This document shows positions 10,611 to 25,193 of a stretch of 64,000 nucleotides of DNA, piece after piece. Under the pieces are notes generated by a model. It did not search any database and had not been told where the DNA came from. It was given only the letters and a program-made list of their open reading frames with translations. Numbering within the stretch: the first letter of the stretch is position 1; every line of letters begins with the position of its first letter. A program made the position numbers and the translations under genes. Origin of the DNA: Nymphaea colorata. Its lineage: Eukaryota; Streptophyta; Magnoliopsida; Nymphaeales; Nymphaeaceae. The DNA is taken from NCBI RefSeq assembly GCF_008831285.2, contig NC_045138.2, positions 22,479,934 through 22,543,933 of the forward strand, in the 5' to 3' direction.

Positions 10611-11699
10611 TGGGGGCTTTGGCATTTTGCTGGGTGGTGTTACACTTCACATGAAAATGAGAGAACCATATGCAAAGTACATGAACCGCCACAAAAAATT
10701 AATCATGTGACAAATGTGGTTACCTTAAATTCAGTACATATTAATAAATCAAAATAAATAATTTCAATTAATTTTCATTATAGGTTCAAAATACAATATC
10801 GGTGTAGACGTTGAGCGAGAGGATCGACATCATCTCCCTGATTCCGATGTTTTTAACACACACGAGACGAGATGGTTGTCCATCATTCTTTAGCAAGAAC
10901 ACTTCTAATTTTATATACAAACGATGGTTGTAGGGTGCTATGGCTCGATTATCATAATAAATCTTGAGTGACCTCCCAATTGACTCAACTGAACAGTTGT
11001 TCAACTAAATAATTGTGACATTTCATGGTTCCTACAACACTAGTAGATCTCTTCTCACTTTTAAGAGATAGCAATATCTGTTATTAGGAACATATGTTTT
11101 GTACTAGATAAGCTTCTACTATCAAAACATATTTTCCAAACAGCCGAGGGAATTCACTCGATGGTAATATCTAATCTTTTATCTTGCAATTATTCTATGA
11201 CCCTTTCTTAAAGTCTTTCTAATGAGTCATGCTTAGATTGGATTAATGAAATCTATAAGCACTGCCATTGGGCAAAAAATGTTAGCTTGAATATGAGCAT
11301 GCATATACTGATCCAAGATATCAATCGCTCATGTGCATGCATGAAAATTTCATTTTCGTCACGTGAATAGTCTTTTAAGGCTCGCTTCCTTTTGCCATTA
11401 GTGCCAACCTAGGAAACAATTTTCTCACTCATTTATCTGAATGCCTTAATTCTTTTTGGCCTTTTAAAGGCCAATTATATCCTTTACTTCACTCATACCT
11501 TTCATTTTAAAGTGAGAGGCCGCAAAAACTGATTAGTCATCTGCTAGCATTCTTATTTGATTTGATGTAAGCAAAAAGTTGCGAACATAAAGTATCGAAA
11601 TCTTAAACGTATTATCATTATGCTTGGGGTGATATTGACCCTTATAGCATTCTAGACAATTCTCAAGATGGGGAGAAGATTTCAATTACCATACTCATA
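10611..11699. other. Intergenic, no gene seen
   Basis: AT-rich. The 72-codon minus frame at 10786 has no supporting feature. Confidence 0.5.
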
Positions 11700-11872
11700 T
11701 ATTTTGAATTAATTTGAAAAAAATGAAAAGTCAAATTATATTTTCAAGAGACTAAAATACCCCTTAAAAAAAGAAACAATTGAGTTTTTTTAACTGAGAT
11801 TTATTGTCTCATTTGAGGGGCATTTCAGTCTTCTAAAAATTCAATTAACTTTATATTTTTTTCACTTTAACT
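11700..11872. mobile_element. Foldback MITE with long imperfect arms
   Basis: GAAAAAAATGAAAAGTCAAA..AGACTAAAATACCCC on the left is matched in inverse orientation on the right (GGGGCATTTCAGTCTTCT.. through ..TTTTTTTCAC). Each arm is about 55 bases with some mismatches and the central loop is short. Confidence 0.55.
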
Positions 11873-11896
11873 TCCACCATATGAGATTTTCAGGCT

Positions 11897-11929
11897 GTGT
11901 GCTATGAGAGGTCAGATGGCTTCTCTTTT

Positions 11930-12009
<80 letters not shown>

Positions 12010-12035
12010 AGAGGAAGTGGTACCTCTCAGAGTCA
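11897..12035. repeat. Inverted repeat around a (TA)n(GA)n microsatellite
   Basis: ATGAGAGGTCAGATGGCTTC on the left and the inverse of GAAGTGGTACCTCTCAGAG on the right enclose (TA)n(GA)n at about 11934-12004, so the microsatellite forms the loop of a potential hairpin. Confidence 0.55.
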
Positions 12036-13675
12036 CCCAACTAATCACTCATGAGGGTCACCTGATATATTGTGATAGATAATTGATAGAAAAATGAGAG
12101 AAAAAGGTTGAACCAATATAACACCATGATGAAAATACCCATCACCTTTTTCTCTTTGTTTTTCTCTTAACCATCCATGAGGATGGATTTTTGTACTTTC
12201 CCATACAAGTTATTCTATTGGTTCATTTAAAACCTGTGTACCTTATTCTTCCTCTTTGGCATTGTCCACAATAAGTTTTTCATCCATAATAGTGCATCTT
12301 TTACCAGATCAACTTCCACATTTCCTTTACAAGGAATAATAATATGAAATCTGTATTTATGGTTTTTGGGTCGTCTATCTTTTTACATGAGAGGCTTCTC
12401 CATGTACTTGAACCCTAATGAGACAACTTCCTTCTCATCATGGGATTTAGATTATGAATTTAGTTGCTAATGGGATCTTATCCTAAGGGCCTATTTCACA
12501 TTGGGAATAAGTTAAATCCTTGCATAGTTCCAACAGTTGTTACTTTTCATGCTTGTGATCATGAAATGAGGCCCTAAATTGTTTAGCGATGTGAAGCTTG
12601 CAGAATGTCGGAACTTTTTAACGTCTAAAATGAAAATCTTATGTTCAATTCTATAGGTTCTTCCTTAGGGGAAAAAACAAACTTGAAATGGCCTCTTTAG
12701 GATAGGTAAGGTTTCTCCCAAACTGGCAGTTCTAGATCAACTAATCGCATCAGAAGAGGAAACTTAATTTTATCTTCTTTGCAAAGCTCTTTGGGCGTAG
12801 GCCCTCAAGTTGGGTCGGGTTCAAGCTTCTGCTATCTCAGAAATTGTGGGCAACTGATTCGGTTACTTCTAGACTCTGGGTTTCTCCATGTTCCCAAATC
12901 AAGGGAAAAAAAAAGGACTGGAAAAGTTTTCCTGGAATGGAGTAAAGAGGAATCCACTGCCACAAGCAGCAGTGCAACATTAAAATTTGATTTGTTTTCT
13001 TTGTGTGTCATGTGAAAGGAACTCAACCCAAAAAATATGGCCTCTCCTTCTCTATCTACCAGTTCTCCATATCTCCCAAAGGTCACCTAATGTTGTAGTT
13101 GAATCGACTCCATTCAGCCCGTTGCCCACTTGGATATTTTCATTTATGAAACATTAACCATCTCAACATATGAGCGGTTATACTAAAGGGAAAAAAAAGA
13201 AAGAAAACTAAGGGCAAGTTAACATCCTTTTATGTTTTTATTATTTATGATTATTTTATGCATTTATTTATTTTTAAAAAATGATGCAGCTAATAACACA
13301 TTTTATGACCAACTGAAAATTAATTTAGTTGAAATTTTGAATTAATTGAATTATTGAATTGACAGCTTGGCCTACTTGATTAAATTTCTGATTTTCAGGG
13401 CACTAGACAAACAGCATAATTGGTGAAGAGAGGAATGGGGTATGAAAATGCCCCTCAATCAAGTTTTGATCTTGTCATTTTGCCTCTATGTATTCCCATG
13501 GCGTTTGGTTGTAACTAAAGCTCGGTAGTCAGGACTCACCGTTGTCATAAAAGGAAAAAAATAATAATAATAAATTTGAAAAATAAACATTAAACCACTT
13601 ATAAGGAAAACTACAATGAATAGCATGACAAATTGTGACGGAATTTCTCAGGCTTTTTCAATAATGAATAGTAAG
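12036..13675. other. Intergenic, no gene seen
   Basis: Opposed 78- and 84-codon frames at 12.8-13.1 kb are open on both strands and carry no domain. Otherwise AT-rich with A runs and an (ATA)n stretch near 13560. Confidence 0.5.
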
Positions 13676-14130
13676 GTTGGGCATCGGGCCAGCCCGGCCG
13701 GTTAAAAATGAAAAAATCAAAGCCCGGCATTCAAAACGGGCTGGCCCGAGGCCCGGCCCGTTTCTAAACGGGCCGGGCCGGGCCCATGTAATATCGGGCC
13801 TCGGGCTTTGGTTTATGCCCGAGGCCCGGCCCGACCCGATTATTAACGGGCGGACCAGAGGAGGCAGCCAAGGGGCGACGACCGATGAGGCAGTCTCGAG
13901 CTCGCGGCGATGAAATTTCTTAATGAAACGAAAAGAGGAAAAGAAAATCTAACCCATAACCCTAAGTTCCTAATTCTCTAAGTTCTTTTTTTTTTTAAAG
14001 AAAAAAAAAACCCATGTCGGGTTTATCGGGCCGCCACCGATCACAGTGGCAGGTCCGGGCCGGGCCGAGCCCGATAAATTTGGCCCGAAAACCTTTTTGT
14101 CAAGGCCCGGGCCCGGGCCCGGGCCCGTGG
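13676..14130. mobile_element. GC-rich hAT-like non-autonomous element
   Basis: A sharply GC-rich stretch made of GGGCC, GCCCGG and CGGGCC words in both orientations begins GGTTGGGCATCGGGCC and ends in GGGCCCGTGGCG. This dense self-complementary GGGCC structure is characteristic of non-autonomous hAT elements common in plants. Terminal inverted repeats are only partly matched and an 8-bp target duplication was not confirmed. The 78-codon plus frame here is a by-product of GC content. Confidence 0.55.
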
Positions 14131-14189
14131 CGTTAAAAGACTCCGCCAATTTTCTTCCTCATTTTCTCACTTTGTCTTTTTATAGTTTG

Positions 14190-14350
14190 AAGGGGTGTAG
14201 CATAGTTAGTTGGCCTGAGTAATCCAATGAAGATGTATCTTCAATTTGATTTTTATATGTACTATTCTTATAGATTGCAAATGGTGACATGCACGATACT
14301 AGAGTTGAATGTTGTATCATAAAACCCTAGACCCAAAAGGCAGGGTGGCT
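14190..14350 (+). mobile_element. SINE, family A copy 1
   Basis: AAGGGGTGTAGCATAGTTAG carries a polymerase III A box (14198-14213). A weak B box (TCAATTTGATTTT) follows about 40 bases later, and the body ends GATTGCAAATGGTGAC..CACGATACTAGAGTTG. All these blocks are in the same order in the copy at 15641-15863, and the 3' part in the copy at 31590. It looks old; no target duplication was identified. Confidence 0.6.
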
Positions 14351-14400
14351 TCATCTTTCGTGAAGTGGCATGTATCTTTTGTCTAGAAAGAGTGAAAAAC

Positions 14401-14426
14401 TTTTTTTTTTTTTTTTTTTTTTTTTT
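14401..14426. repeat. Poly(T) run
   Basis: An uninterrupted T homopolymer of about 25 bases, in a region without a retroposon that would explain it. Confidence 0.95.
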
Positions 14427-15138
14427 CAGTTATGAAGGACACAAATCTTTAAAAAAGCACACACGAGATTGCACAAAAAAACAGGGGGAAGACACCATCT
14501 ATTCACTTTTGTACCTCAATTTCCAACTCTTGCTTCTCTCCTTCCTCGTAATTTCATCATTGTCAACAGCTAAGCCCATCTGCCGTAGTTGGCGTAAGCT
14601 GCTTACACCGAATCTGAAGAACAGGATGTAGTGGCCAAACACCTGCCTGGATCAAGATGAGCAACAACTTTTGATCTTTGAAGTGGAAATACTCTTTAAA
14701 AAATTCACGAAAATAATTTCATTGATCAACTGCAGTAGTAAAGAGTTTGAAGCAGTTGAGAACCGTGGAGGTAATCATCTACGTTGCATTTTGATGAAAG
14801 AAAATGATGTCCTATGAATTCACACCAGTTTTCGGAACCTGGTTTATGTGGTTGGATGGTAACTGGTAAAACAAAAACTATGTTTTCACCTTTTGACTTA
14901 TTGTATTGATACAAAAATGAGCTTATTATTATTGAAACCTGGGGGAGTAAAGCCCAGATTTTTGATGAAAAACCTTATTGGGAAGTGGGGAGCCAGTTTT
15001 TCACGCATCTTTGGAAAATTAGTTCTTTTAAAACTAGATTTATGGCAAATCCAATTTTGATGTGTAAAATAGCATTTTGGAGGCAAAACAGCACACCATG
15101 TAAGCCCTTGAAAAGGGCAACACATGCAAAGTCTTGCC

Positions 15139-15230
15139 TAAGGAGCACCACCATCATCCACTCCATGCGTCGACTTTTTCTATCTAAGGAGCACCACCAC
15201 CATCCACTCCATGCGTAGACTTTTTCTATC
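15139..15230 (+). repeat. 46-bp tandem duplication
   Basis: TAAGGAGCACCACCATCATC.. and TAAGGAGCACCACCACCATC.. repeat with period 46 and two differences. Copy B of the surrounding duplication has one unit only, so this arose after the larger duplication. Confidence 0.9.
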
Positions 15231-15640
15231 TAAGTCTTACAGTGGGCATTTGGTGGTCTTCGAACTGAGATCCAATGTGATTTGAGATAATTGGGAATCT
15301 CAGATCTCCAGATCAAATGTGGGGCCTCCTTCCCATCTGACTTCCAATATGAGGTTCAGGCCATAAACAGAGGATCTCGAATCCTCTTTTCATAGTGATA
15401 CAATCTTTTGTTTGTTTATACTATATGTCCTACATAAAAGGAATCTTCAATCAACCTCAGATCTAAAATCAGAAGCTATCAAACAAATGCTCACATTGAT
15501 CATCTGACAAAACATCAAAGAAAAACAAGACATTATTGTTAAATCCTAGCAATAAATTAAACAGGCCAGGCTAGTAAGGCCGATTTGATACGGCTGATGC
15601 AATGAATTTGCTTTGATCTGGATGATTCACACCTATAAAC

Positions 15641-15863
15641 CAATCATGCCTTGAGGGGCATAGCATAGCTGGTAGAATTTGTGGGGCAATAAAAGTTTAA
15701 TCGTTCGTTTGATTCTTAAAAGCACTATTCCTCTGGATTGCGAACAGTGGATCCACGACACTCTATTTGATGAGTGTATCCTCTACTTAGATCCCGAAGC
15801 AGCCCTATACTCTGAGGGCACAGGAAATGATGGAAGGGCTTCGACCTCTTTGTGTATCTCTCC
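15641..15863 (+). mobile_element. SINE, family A copy 2, with target-site duplication
   Basis: The body carries A box TAGCATAGCTGGTAGA (15661-15676) and B box CGTTTGATTCT (15706-15716). It is flanked by ACCTATAAAC (15631-15640) and ACCTACAAAC (15864-15873), a 10-bp duplication with one mismatch. The paralogous position in copy B (17719-17728) has a single ACCTACAAAC and no insertion, which delimits the element at about 223 bp. The 81-codon frame across it is incidental. Confidence 0.85.
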
Positions 15864-15950
15864 ACCTACAAACTTACCAATTAGGAGGACTTTAGCAAGG
15901 ATTTCTCTGAAATTTTTCCATTAGTACGGTCTACTTCTTACATGCATTCT

Positions 15951-16108
15951 GGAGGACGTCTTGATCAACAGGATCTGATTGCCAACCTGAAACCAGCAGA
16001 TGTAGCACGTCAAAATGGACCCAAATCATAATCTAGCAACTCTGATTTAGTATATGGTTCAGGTGCTTGAATCTAAATCTGAGTGGGAAGTCCAATATTA
16101 ATGAGACC
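15951..16108. other. Spacer between duplication copies
   Basis: No gene. The end AATCTAAATCTGAGTGGGAAG weakly resembles the bases just left of copy A, so the homology may extend slightly upstream. Confidence 0.4.
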
Positions 16109-16860
16109 GTGGCCAAACACTGGCAAGGATCAAGATGAGCAACAACATTTGATCTTTGAAGTGGCAATACTCTTTAAAAAAAAAGATGAAGATAATCTCA
16201 TGGAACAACTGCAGCAGTAAAGTGTTTGAAGCTGTTGAGAACCGTGGAAGTAATCTTCTATGTTGCATTTTGATGAAACTATGAAAAATGATGTTTTATG
16301 AAAACCACATTTTTAACCAGTTTCTGAAAAACCTGGTTTATGTGTTTGAGTGTCAAAACAAAATCTACGTTTACACTTTTTGAAACTTGTTTATTGTATA
16401 GACATATGAATAAGTTGACGTAGTAAATCCATTGTTATTATGAAAACCCGAGGTGTAAAACCCACTTTTTTGTGAAACAACTTTAGGGGGAGCTGCAGTT
16501 CCGTTAAAAACTAGATTTATAACAAACCCAATTTTGAAATTGTCAATCCAATTTTGGAATCACCTCAGTATTTCTAAAATGGCATTTTAGAGGCAAAGCA
16601 GCACGCCATGCCACCCAAACAGCCCTTAAAAATGGCAACACATGCAAAGTTTTGCATTGTTAGCAGCATCATCATCCACTCAATGAGTAGCTTCGACTTA
16701 TATTGGGCGTTTGATAATCTTAGATGTCAGACCCGAGGCCATTTGAGATCATTAGGATTATCAGATCTGTAAATATGAGGTTTTAATCATGAACCGAAAA
16801 TCTCAAATCCTTTTTTTCACATGGTTGTGGAATTCAATGTTTGTTTATAATCATCTTTTT

Positions 16861-17065
16861 CACCGGTTTAGATCCTACAACGGAGACAACAAAGGTTATT
16901 GAGGCTCTCATACCAGGGAAGGTAGGCAATCGTCACCGGTACATGCTATGCCGGTGATAATCATCACTAGTAATACCGATGCTATAGCGGTCACTGCACC
17001 GGCGTTAATTGTCAGGGTTTATATATCAACAGTAGTAATACGGGTGAAAGAAAACACCGGTTTAA
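16861..17065. mobile_element. Possible insertion in copy B with CACCGGTTTA at both ends
   Basis: A block absent from copy A is bounded by the direct repeats CACCGGTTTA (about 16861 and 17056). Inside, CACCGGT, GCCGGTGAT, AGCGGTCACTG and CACCGGCG recur. The direct repeats could be a target duplication of Mutator size or part of the element; copy A shows no single CACCGGTTTA, so the mechanism is unclear. Confidence 0.35.
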
Positions 17066-17204
17066 GCTTTTTTTTTTTTATTATTATTATACATCGTAGA
17101 TCTAAGGTCAGAAGCTATCAATAACACGCTTAAATATTGGGGGCATGATACGCTCTTACATGGATTACCCAACAAAATACTATAGTAAACAAACTTGTGT
17201 ATAT

Positions 17205-17575
17205 ACTAGTGCATGAATTTTTGTATGCGGAGTATGGTTAATGATTAAAATACCCTTGGTTCACATTAAAAAAAAAAACTTTTTGTAAAAACAAAATTGA
17301 AAATAAAAAAAATTATGAAAGACATTTTTCTAATAAATTATCAAAATGTTGTTCCGTTCTTTATTGCATATCTCCAAAGGAAAGGATTAAACTATGCAGA
17401 AATCTGTTTGAAAAATGGTAGGTAACGAGAGCACTTCAATGAAGAATGTGGTCACGCTTTAAAACAAACAACAAATCCCGAAAGGACATTCTAACCAATG
17501 GAGTGACCTATCATTAGAAAAAGTCAAAAATTATGTAGTTTTTTTTCTCCAAGGTGGGATCGTCCATACTTAATA
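17205..17575. repeat. Dispersed repeat, copy 2 (partner at 8045-8345)
   Basis: The same ordered blocks as at 8045-8345, located inside duplication copy B and missing from copy A, so it probably inserted after the duplication. Class unknown. Confidence 0.5.
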
Positions 17576-17790
17576 AGACCAAAGAAAAAACAGTCATTAT
17601 TGTTAAATCCTAGCAATCACTAGACAGGAAGGGGCCGTTTGGCAATGGTAACAAATTGTTATTGTCTATGAAATGTAAGGGCCGATGCAATGGATTTGCC
17701 TTTACCCGGACGAACGACACCTACAAACCTACCAATTAGGACATTATCAAGGACGTCTCCAACAATTTTCCATTGGCTACATCATCTAGT

Positions 17791-18849
17791 TCAGGCACAG
17801 TTTCAAAATTTAACGTCCAAATTTGAAATCCTAGTTCGGTTATGATTAAGAAATATCTGATCAAATTGGATATGAGAACAACGGATTCGATCCAAATATG
17901 AACCTACTTTTAGGGCCTATTCATATTTTGGCTTATGCAGGGAGCGCTATTTGCTTTGAACTGTAAATGCTTTTATGATGACTAAAGCCCACACCTTGTG
18001 CACCAAACCCCCTTGTGTCGGTTTGGAAGGTTCTCACCAAACTTTTGTGTTGACAGGTTCTACTTGCCCTATTGATCGATAGACAGACTGCATACCGAAG
18101 GCATCTCTGGGCCATCTTCTGTCGAACATGCTTTCACCCATGAGAAACAATGGAGCCTTTTCGTGGGAAAGGGTACTCCCTTCTCCTGCATCGAACGGGC
18201 GTAGACGGGCGAAAGGATCAAGTCAGGAAGCCAGATGCTCAAGCAATCATCAAGCAGGACACACTCTGTTGGTTCCATGTGACATAGAGCATGCTCTTCA
18301 CAAGTTTTTTCTTTCTTCTCTTTTTCTTTGCTGTTCTTTTTTTTGTTGTGGGGTGACGATGACTTTAAACTTTTCCAAAACAGACCAAGTAAATTGCTGA
18401 CACCATGAGAGAGAAGGAAGAGGGTACCAAGGGCTTGATTGAGGATCTTCACCTCTGAACATCCATCCGTTACAACTCACCGATGACTACCTGTTTAATG
18501 CTATACTTTGGAAAGCTTAGTCTCGTGTAATTATGAGAAATCTTCAAGAACTTATATTAGATGTGGTTGTTAAATGGTTAGCTGTCTTGGGTAAGACTGC
18601 AACCAAAACTATTAGAGATGGTTGGGACCCAGTGTGAGATGAGCCGCATTGTTACAGTAATATTGGACCTGGTTTAACACTTAGACTTAGGGTCTTATAC
18701 ATGTTATACATGTTGCAATGTCACGTTTTGAAAATTTTAGTCTCACATCTAGCCTCACATCTAAAATTATGAGGAATTTTGATGGACTTATAAAGTTGTT
18801 AAATGGTTGATTGTGGTTGTTTATAGACTTTTTAAGGTTGGTATTATTA
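17791..18849. other. Intergenic, unassigned open frames
   Basis: At 18069-18480 there are minus frames of 127 and 60 codons and a plus frame of 90 codons overlapping each other. None has a domain or a believable splice extension, and the longest is basic and low in complexity in its middle (KKKNSKEKEKKEK). Not called as genes. Confidence 0.45.
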
Positions 18850-18879
18850 TTATTAGGGGGTGGGCCAGGATCCGCCAGA

Positions 18880-19010
18880 CCGAGGCCTTGAACCTAGTGT
18901 GGAAGTAGGCTAGGTTGTCATAACAATGTCGTAGCTTGATTGGTAGAACCCAAACCACCTCTTAACAGCTTGGGTTTCAGCTCTAAAAAGATTACAATCA
19001 TTAAGTAACC
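18880..19010 (+). mobile_element. Possible tRNA-derived SINE
   Basis: TAGCTTGATTGGTAGAA (18932-18948) fits an A box and GGGTTTCAGCTCT (18972-18984) a B box. The spacing is tRNA-like and the A box resembles that of SINE family A. Ends and target duplication were not found. Confidence 0.4.
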
Positions 19011-20288
19011 CCCTTATAAATTTCGTAACATTTCTCACCATCTTACATATAGCATTAAACTTTTTAAATTGAGACATTCAATTCACTCCTTTTAAGGCGC
19101 ATGCACATGCGTTACAACCAACCTGTACCCCACTTATGGTGACTGGTGGACACTACTCTTCTATTTGAAACTATTATATGAACGACAGCAACAAAGCAAC
19201 CTATGGTGAGTCTCAAGTACTGTTAGGCCCACCAACGACAAAAAAAAATGTTTTCATAGGCCAAAGAAAGAATTCGACGCTCTATTGAGTTGCTTAAATC
19301 CTCTCTCCTATAGTAAATGCTGTTTATTGCAATAACAAGGCCAAAACCGCTCAATCATCCTCTCCTTGAAAACTTGTACTTACTGGCAAATGTTCCCTTT
19401 TCACAAGGTCTTCAGTTCTGCAGAAGCCACAGTTCTCTAGTTATTTAATTCATTGAAATGGATACCATTTAGTTCTTTTATTGCTTCGCCAATCCACAGA
19501 TTTCTATTTCGCAAAGTGGGATTCATTCGTTCCCCATGGCAGAGAGTCGTCTCCATTGAATTCGTCTTTTCCATTCCCTTTTTCTCAGCCACTGGTATAT
19601 TATTTGACGCCATGATGGCATGTGGCTTCAATTTGAGAACTGGACGGCTTTTGTGTTCTTCACGAAAGAGAGTCAGCCTGATTACAAGGAAGCTTTTTTC
19701 CGCATTCTTGCCGAATTAAGCTAATACGGGCCCCTTCCGTTAACTTTCAAGCTAGGGAAAGTTGCTTTGCTTTCCAGTTTTCTAACAACTTGCTTTCTTC
19801 TGCTGTTGCGAGACATGGGAAAAGTTTTACAGAAAACTAAAGGACACAGTTTATGGACGTCAAATATTTCCTGCTATAAAATGATTTTTAACAATTCCCG
19901 GAGAAGTGACAGAGCATGCGTTTTGAAACATGGGCTCTGCGGCAAAAGGACACAGAATTTTAAATTGTCAACCCATTAAAGGTTCAGATAGCCTTTATTT
20001 TTCTACTAAAACTTTATTGGAAGACAAAGAATTACTCATGACAAGGCCTTTATCCTTCTGCAAAAAACTAAACAAAATAGAAAAGTATGAAAGATACAGC
20101 AATATATTTCTGAAACAACGAAATTGAATGCCTTGTCAGTGGTTTACACCAAACGAAAATTTTGAAGTATTCAGACTGTCAATTTTCTTCTAGCACAGAT
20201 TTGACAATATCAGAAGCAAAGAATTGCCTTAAATGCTTACAAGTAATACTTGATGTGATCTCTGCTATGTAATGTGTTTTTTCAATCT
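19011..20288. other. 3' flank of the subtilase gene, no second gene seen
   Basis: The short open frames at 19437-19719 exist on both strands and have no recognised domain. On the minus strand GAAAAATAAAGG (about 20003-19992) supplies an AATAAA-type poly(A) signal about 290 bases after the subtilase stop, so the gene's 3' UTR probably ends near here. Confidence 0.5.
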
Positions 20289-24004
<3,716 letters not shown>

Positions 24005-24145
24005 TGTTCTGTACACGGGGGGAGAGAAAGAGAGAGAGACGGGGGAAAAGGGGGAGTTGGTGAGGAAGAGTGGAAGGCAAGCAGAGTGATGTTTCTTGTA
24101 GGCAAACGACGAGAGTGGGAGGGGACGGTTCAGTCTTCAGGTACG

Positions 24146-24152
24146 TTTATAT
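24146..24152 (-). promoter_or_regulatory. Candidate TATA box of the subtilase gene
   Basis: On the minus strand the sequence reads CATACATATAAACG about 145 bases upstream of the subtilase ATG. Transcription would start near 24115, giving a short leader that includes the GA/CT-rich stretch at 24017-24060. Position fits, but no transcript data were available. Confidence 0.4.
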
Positions 24153-24159
24153 GTATGAG

Positions 24160-24751
24160 AAAAGGGCGTATGGAGTCTTAATGAGTCGCAGGGAACAAGA
24201 GGAAAACGGGCAACGGAGTGACATATAGCATGCGCAGTCATTCCCGCTTCCTTACTTTAAGAAAAGGAGATTTAGGACGGGATGTTCCAGGCAGTCTTGG
24301 TTCCCACCAAATCCGGGTGAGTTCGTTATCGGCATTGACTGACCCCCAACATCAATGAAGTCCCTGAACATTAACTCTCTCCCTCCCTCTCTTTCCTGGA
24401 CTGGTAGCATTTATTCGTCTATGCTGTGTATTTTTTCTGCCATTAATGTAAAAACATCCGGCATTTCAAGGCACAATGAACATAGCAGAGTCGAGACCAT
24501 GTGAAAACATCAAAACAAATGGGCAAATCTAAAAAAGGGATAATGACATTCTCAAATATTGCATCTGCAAATGTGGTACATAAAGAAACTTTGATGCATG
24601 ATCTAGATAAAAGACTGCTCCTGCATTGATCTATAGCGCTTTATGTAGATTGCTGCTGGCTGTAAATATTTGCAGGTGCAGTATTTCATATGTAAATTTC
24701 TATGTAGCTTGCTGCTTGCTGTAAATTCATATAGTATTGTCAAGATTGTGC

Positions 24752-24753
<2 letters not shown>
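24160..24753. other. Upstream flank of the subtilase gene
   Basis: Promoter-side DNA without a further gene. It contains a CT-rich patch (about 24378-24400) and no transposon end that I could identify. Confidence 0.5.

Positions 24754-24790
<37 letters not shown>
24754..24790. repeat. (GA)n microsatellite
   Basis: A pure GA run of about 18 units. The 91-codon frame with an RERERERE stretch here is produced by it. Confidence 0.97.
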
Positions 24791-24792
<2 letters not shown>

Positions 24793-25035
24793 TCTCTTGT
24801 ACCACAAGGGTCAACACAAGGTAGAGAAACCTCAGTGCAGTCATTGCAGCTTCGTGTGAGATTGTTTTGTCATATTTGCTCAGGTGGAGATTGGTGGGGT
24901 TCACAAAGTTTTTACCACAAAATTTTTATACTATCGAAAAGGTAAAAATAAGAACGACAGGTTGAAAGTTTAGTACAATTTGGTTAGAGAAGGTTGCCTC
25001 CCTTTATACTTGATCCTGCTTTTGGTCATTCAACT

Positions 25036-25193
25036 CTAAGGGGCACTTTACATTAGCGATAGTATGTGAATGTTTCATAAATCTACTTTAAAATTGGAGT
25101 ATATTTATGTGATACTTGTTCAAGTATTTTATAAATCTAAAAATTGAGATTCGTGGAAAATTCACACTTTTTTCTATTGCCAAGCGGCCCTAA
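25036..25193. mobile_element. MITE of the GTTTGG/TGTGAGTGTTT family
   Basis: The left arm AAGGGGCACTTTACATTAGC..AGTATGTGAATGTTTCATAA is matched by the inverted right arm (..TTCGTGGAAAATTCACAC..TTGCCAAGCGGCCCTAA). The arms are about 48 bases and diverged. Same arm pattern as the copies at 28823, 33720 and 63858. Confidence 0.65.

Larger units (their letters stand above)
14631..15950 (+). repeat. Segmental duplication, copy A
   Basis: From GTGGCCAAACACCTGCCTGG onward the sequence matches copy B from 16109 in order and orientation: GATCAAGATGAGCAACAAC, GAGAACCGTGGAGGTAATC, CACATGCAAAGTCTTGC, TATTGTTAAATCCTAGCAAT and ACCAATTAGG all recur. The copies differ by many substitutions and indels. Copy A carries a SINE (15641-15863) and a private 46-bp tandem duplication (15139-15230) that copy B lacks. 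No gene is visible in either copy, so the duplicated unit looks non-coding. Confidence 0.85.
16109..17790 (+). repeat. Segmental duplication, copy B
   Basis: A diverged head-to-tail partner of copy A with a period of 1478 bp at the left edge. Relative to copy A it contains an extra ACCGGT-rich piece at about 16855-17090 and part of the dispersed repeat at 17205-17575. It lacks the SINE and the 46-bp duplication. Confidence 0.85.

Noticed and set aside
18069-18480. 127-codon minus frame
   Set aside because: A basic low-complexity middle, overlapping frames on the other strand and no recognisable family or exon partners.
19437-19719. Opposed 64- and 88-codon frames, considered as an organelle-DNA insertion or gene
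   Set aside because: Not recognised as plastid or mitochondrial sequence and no supporting motif.
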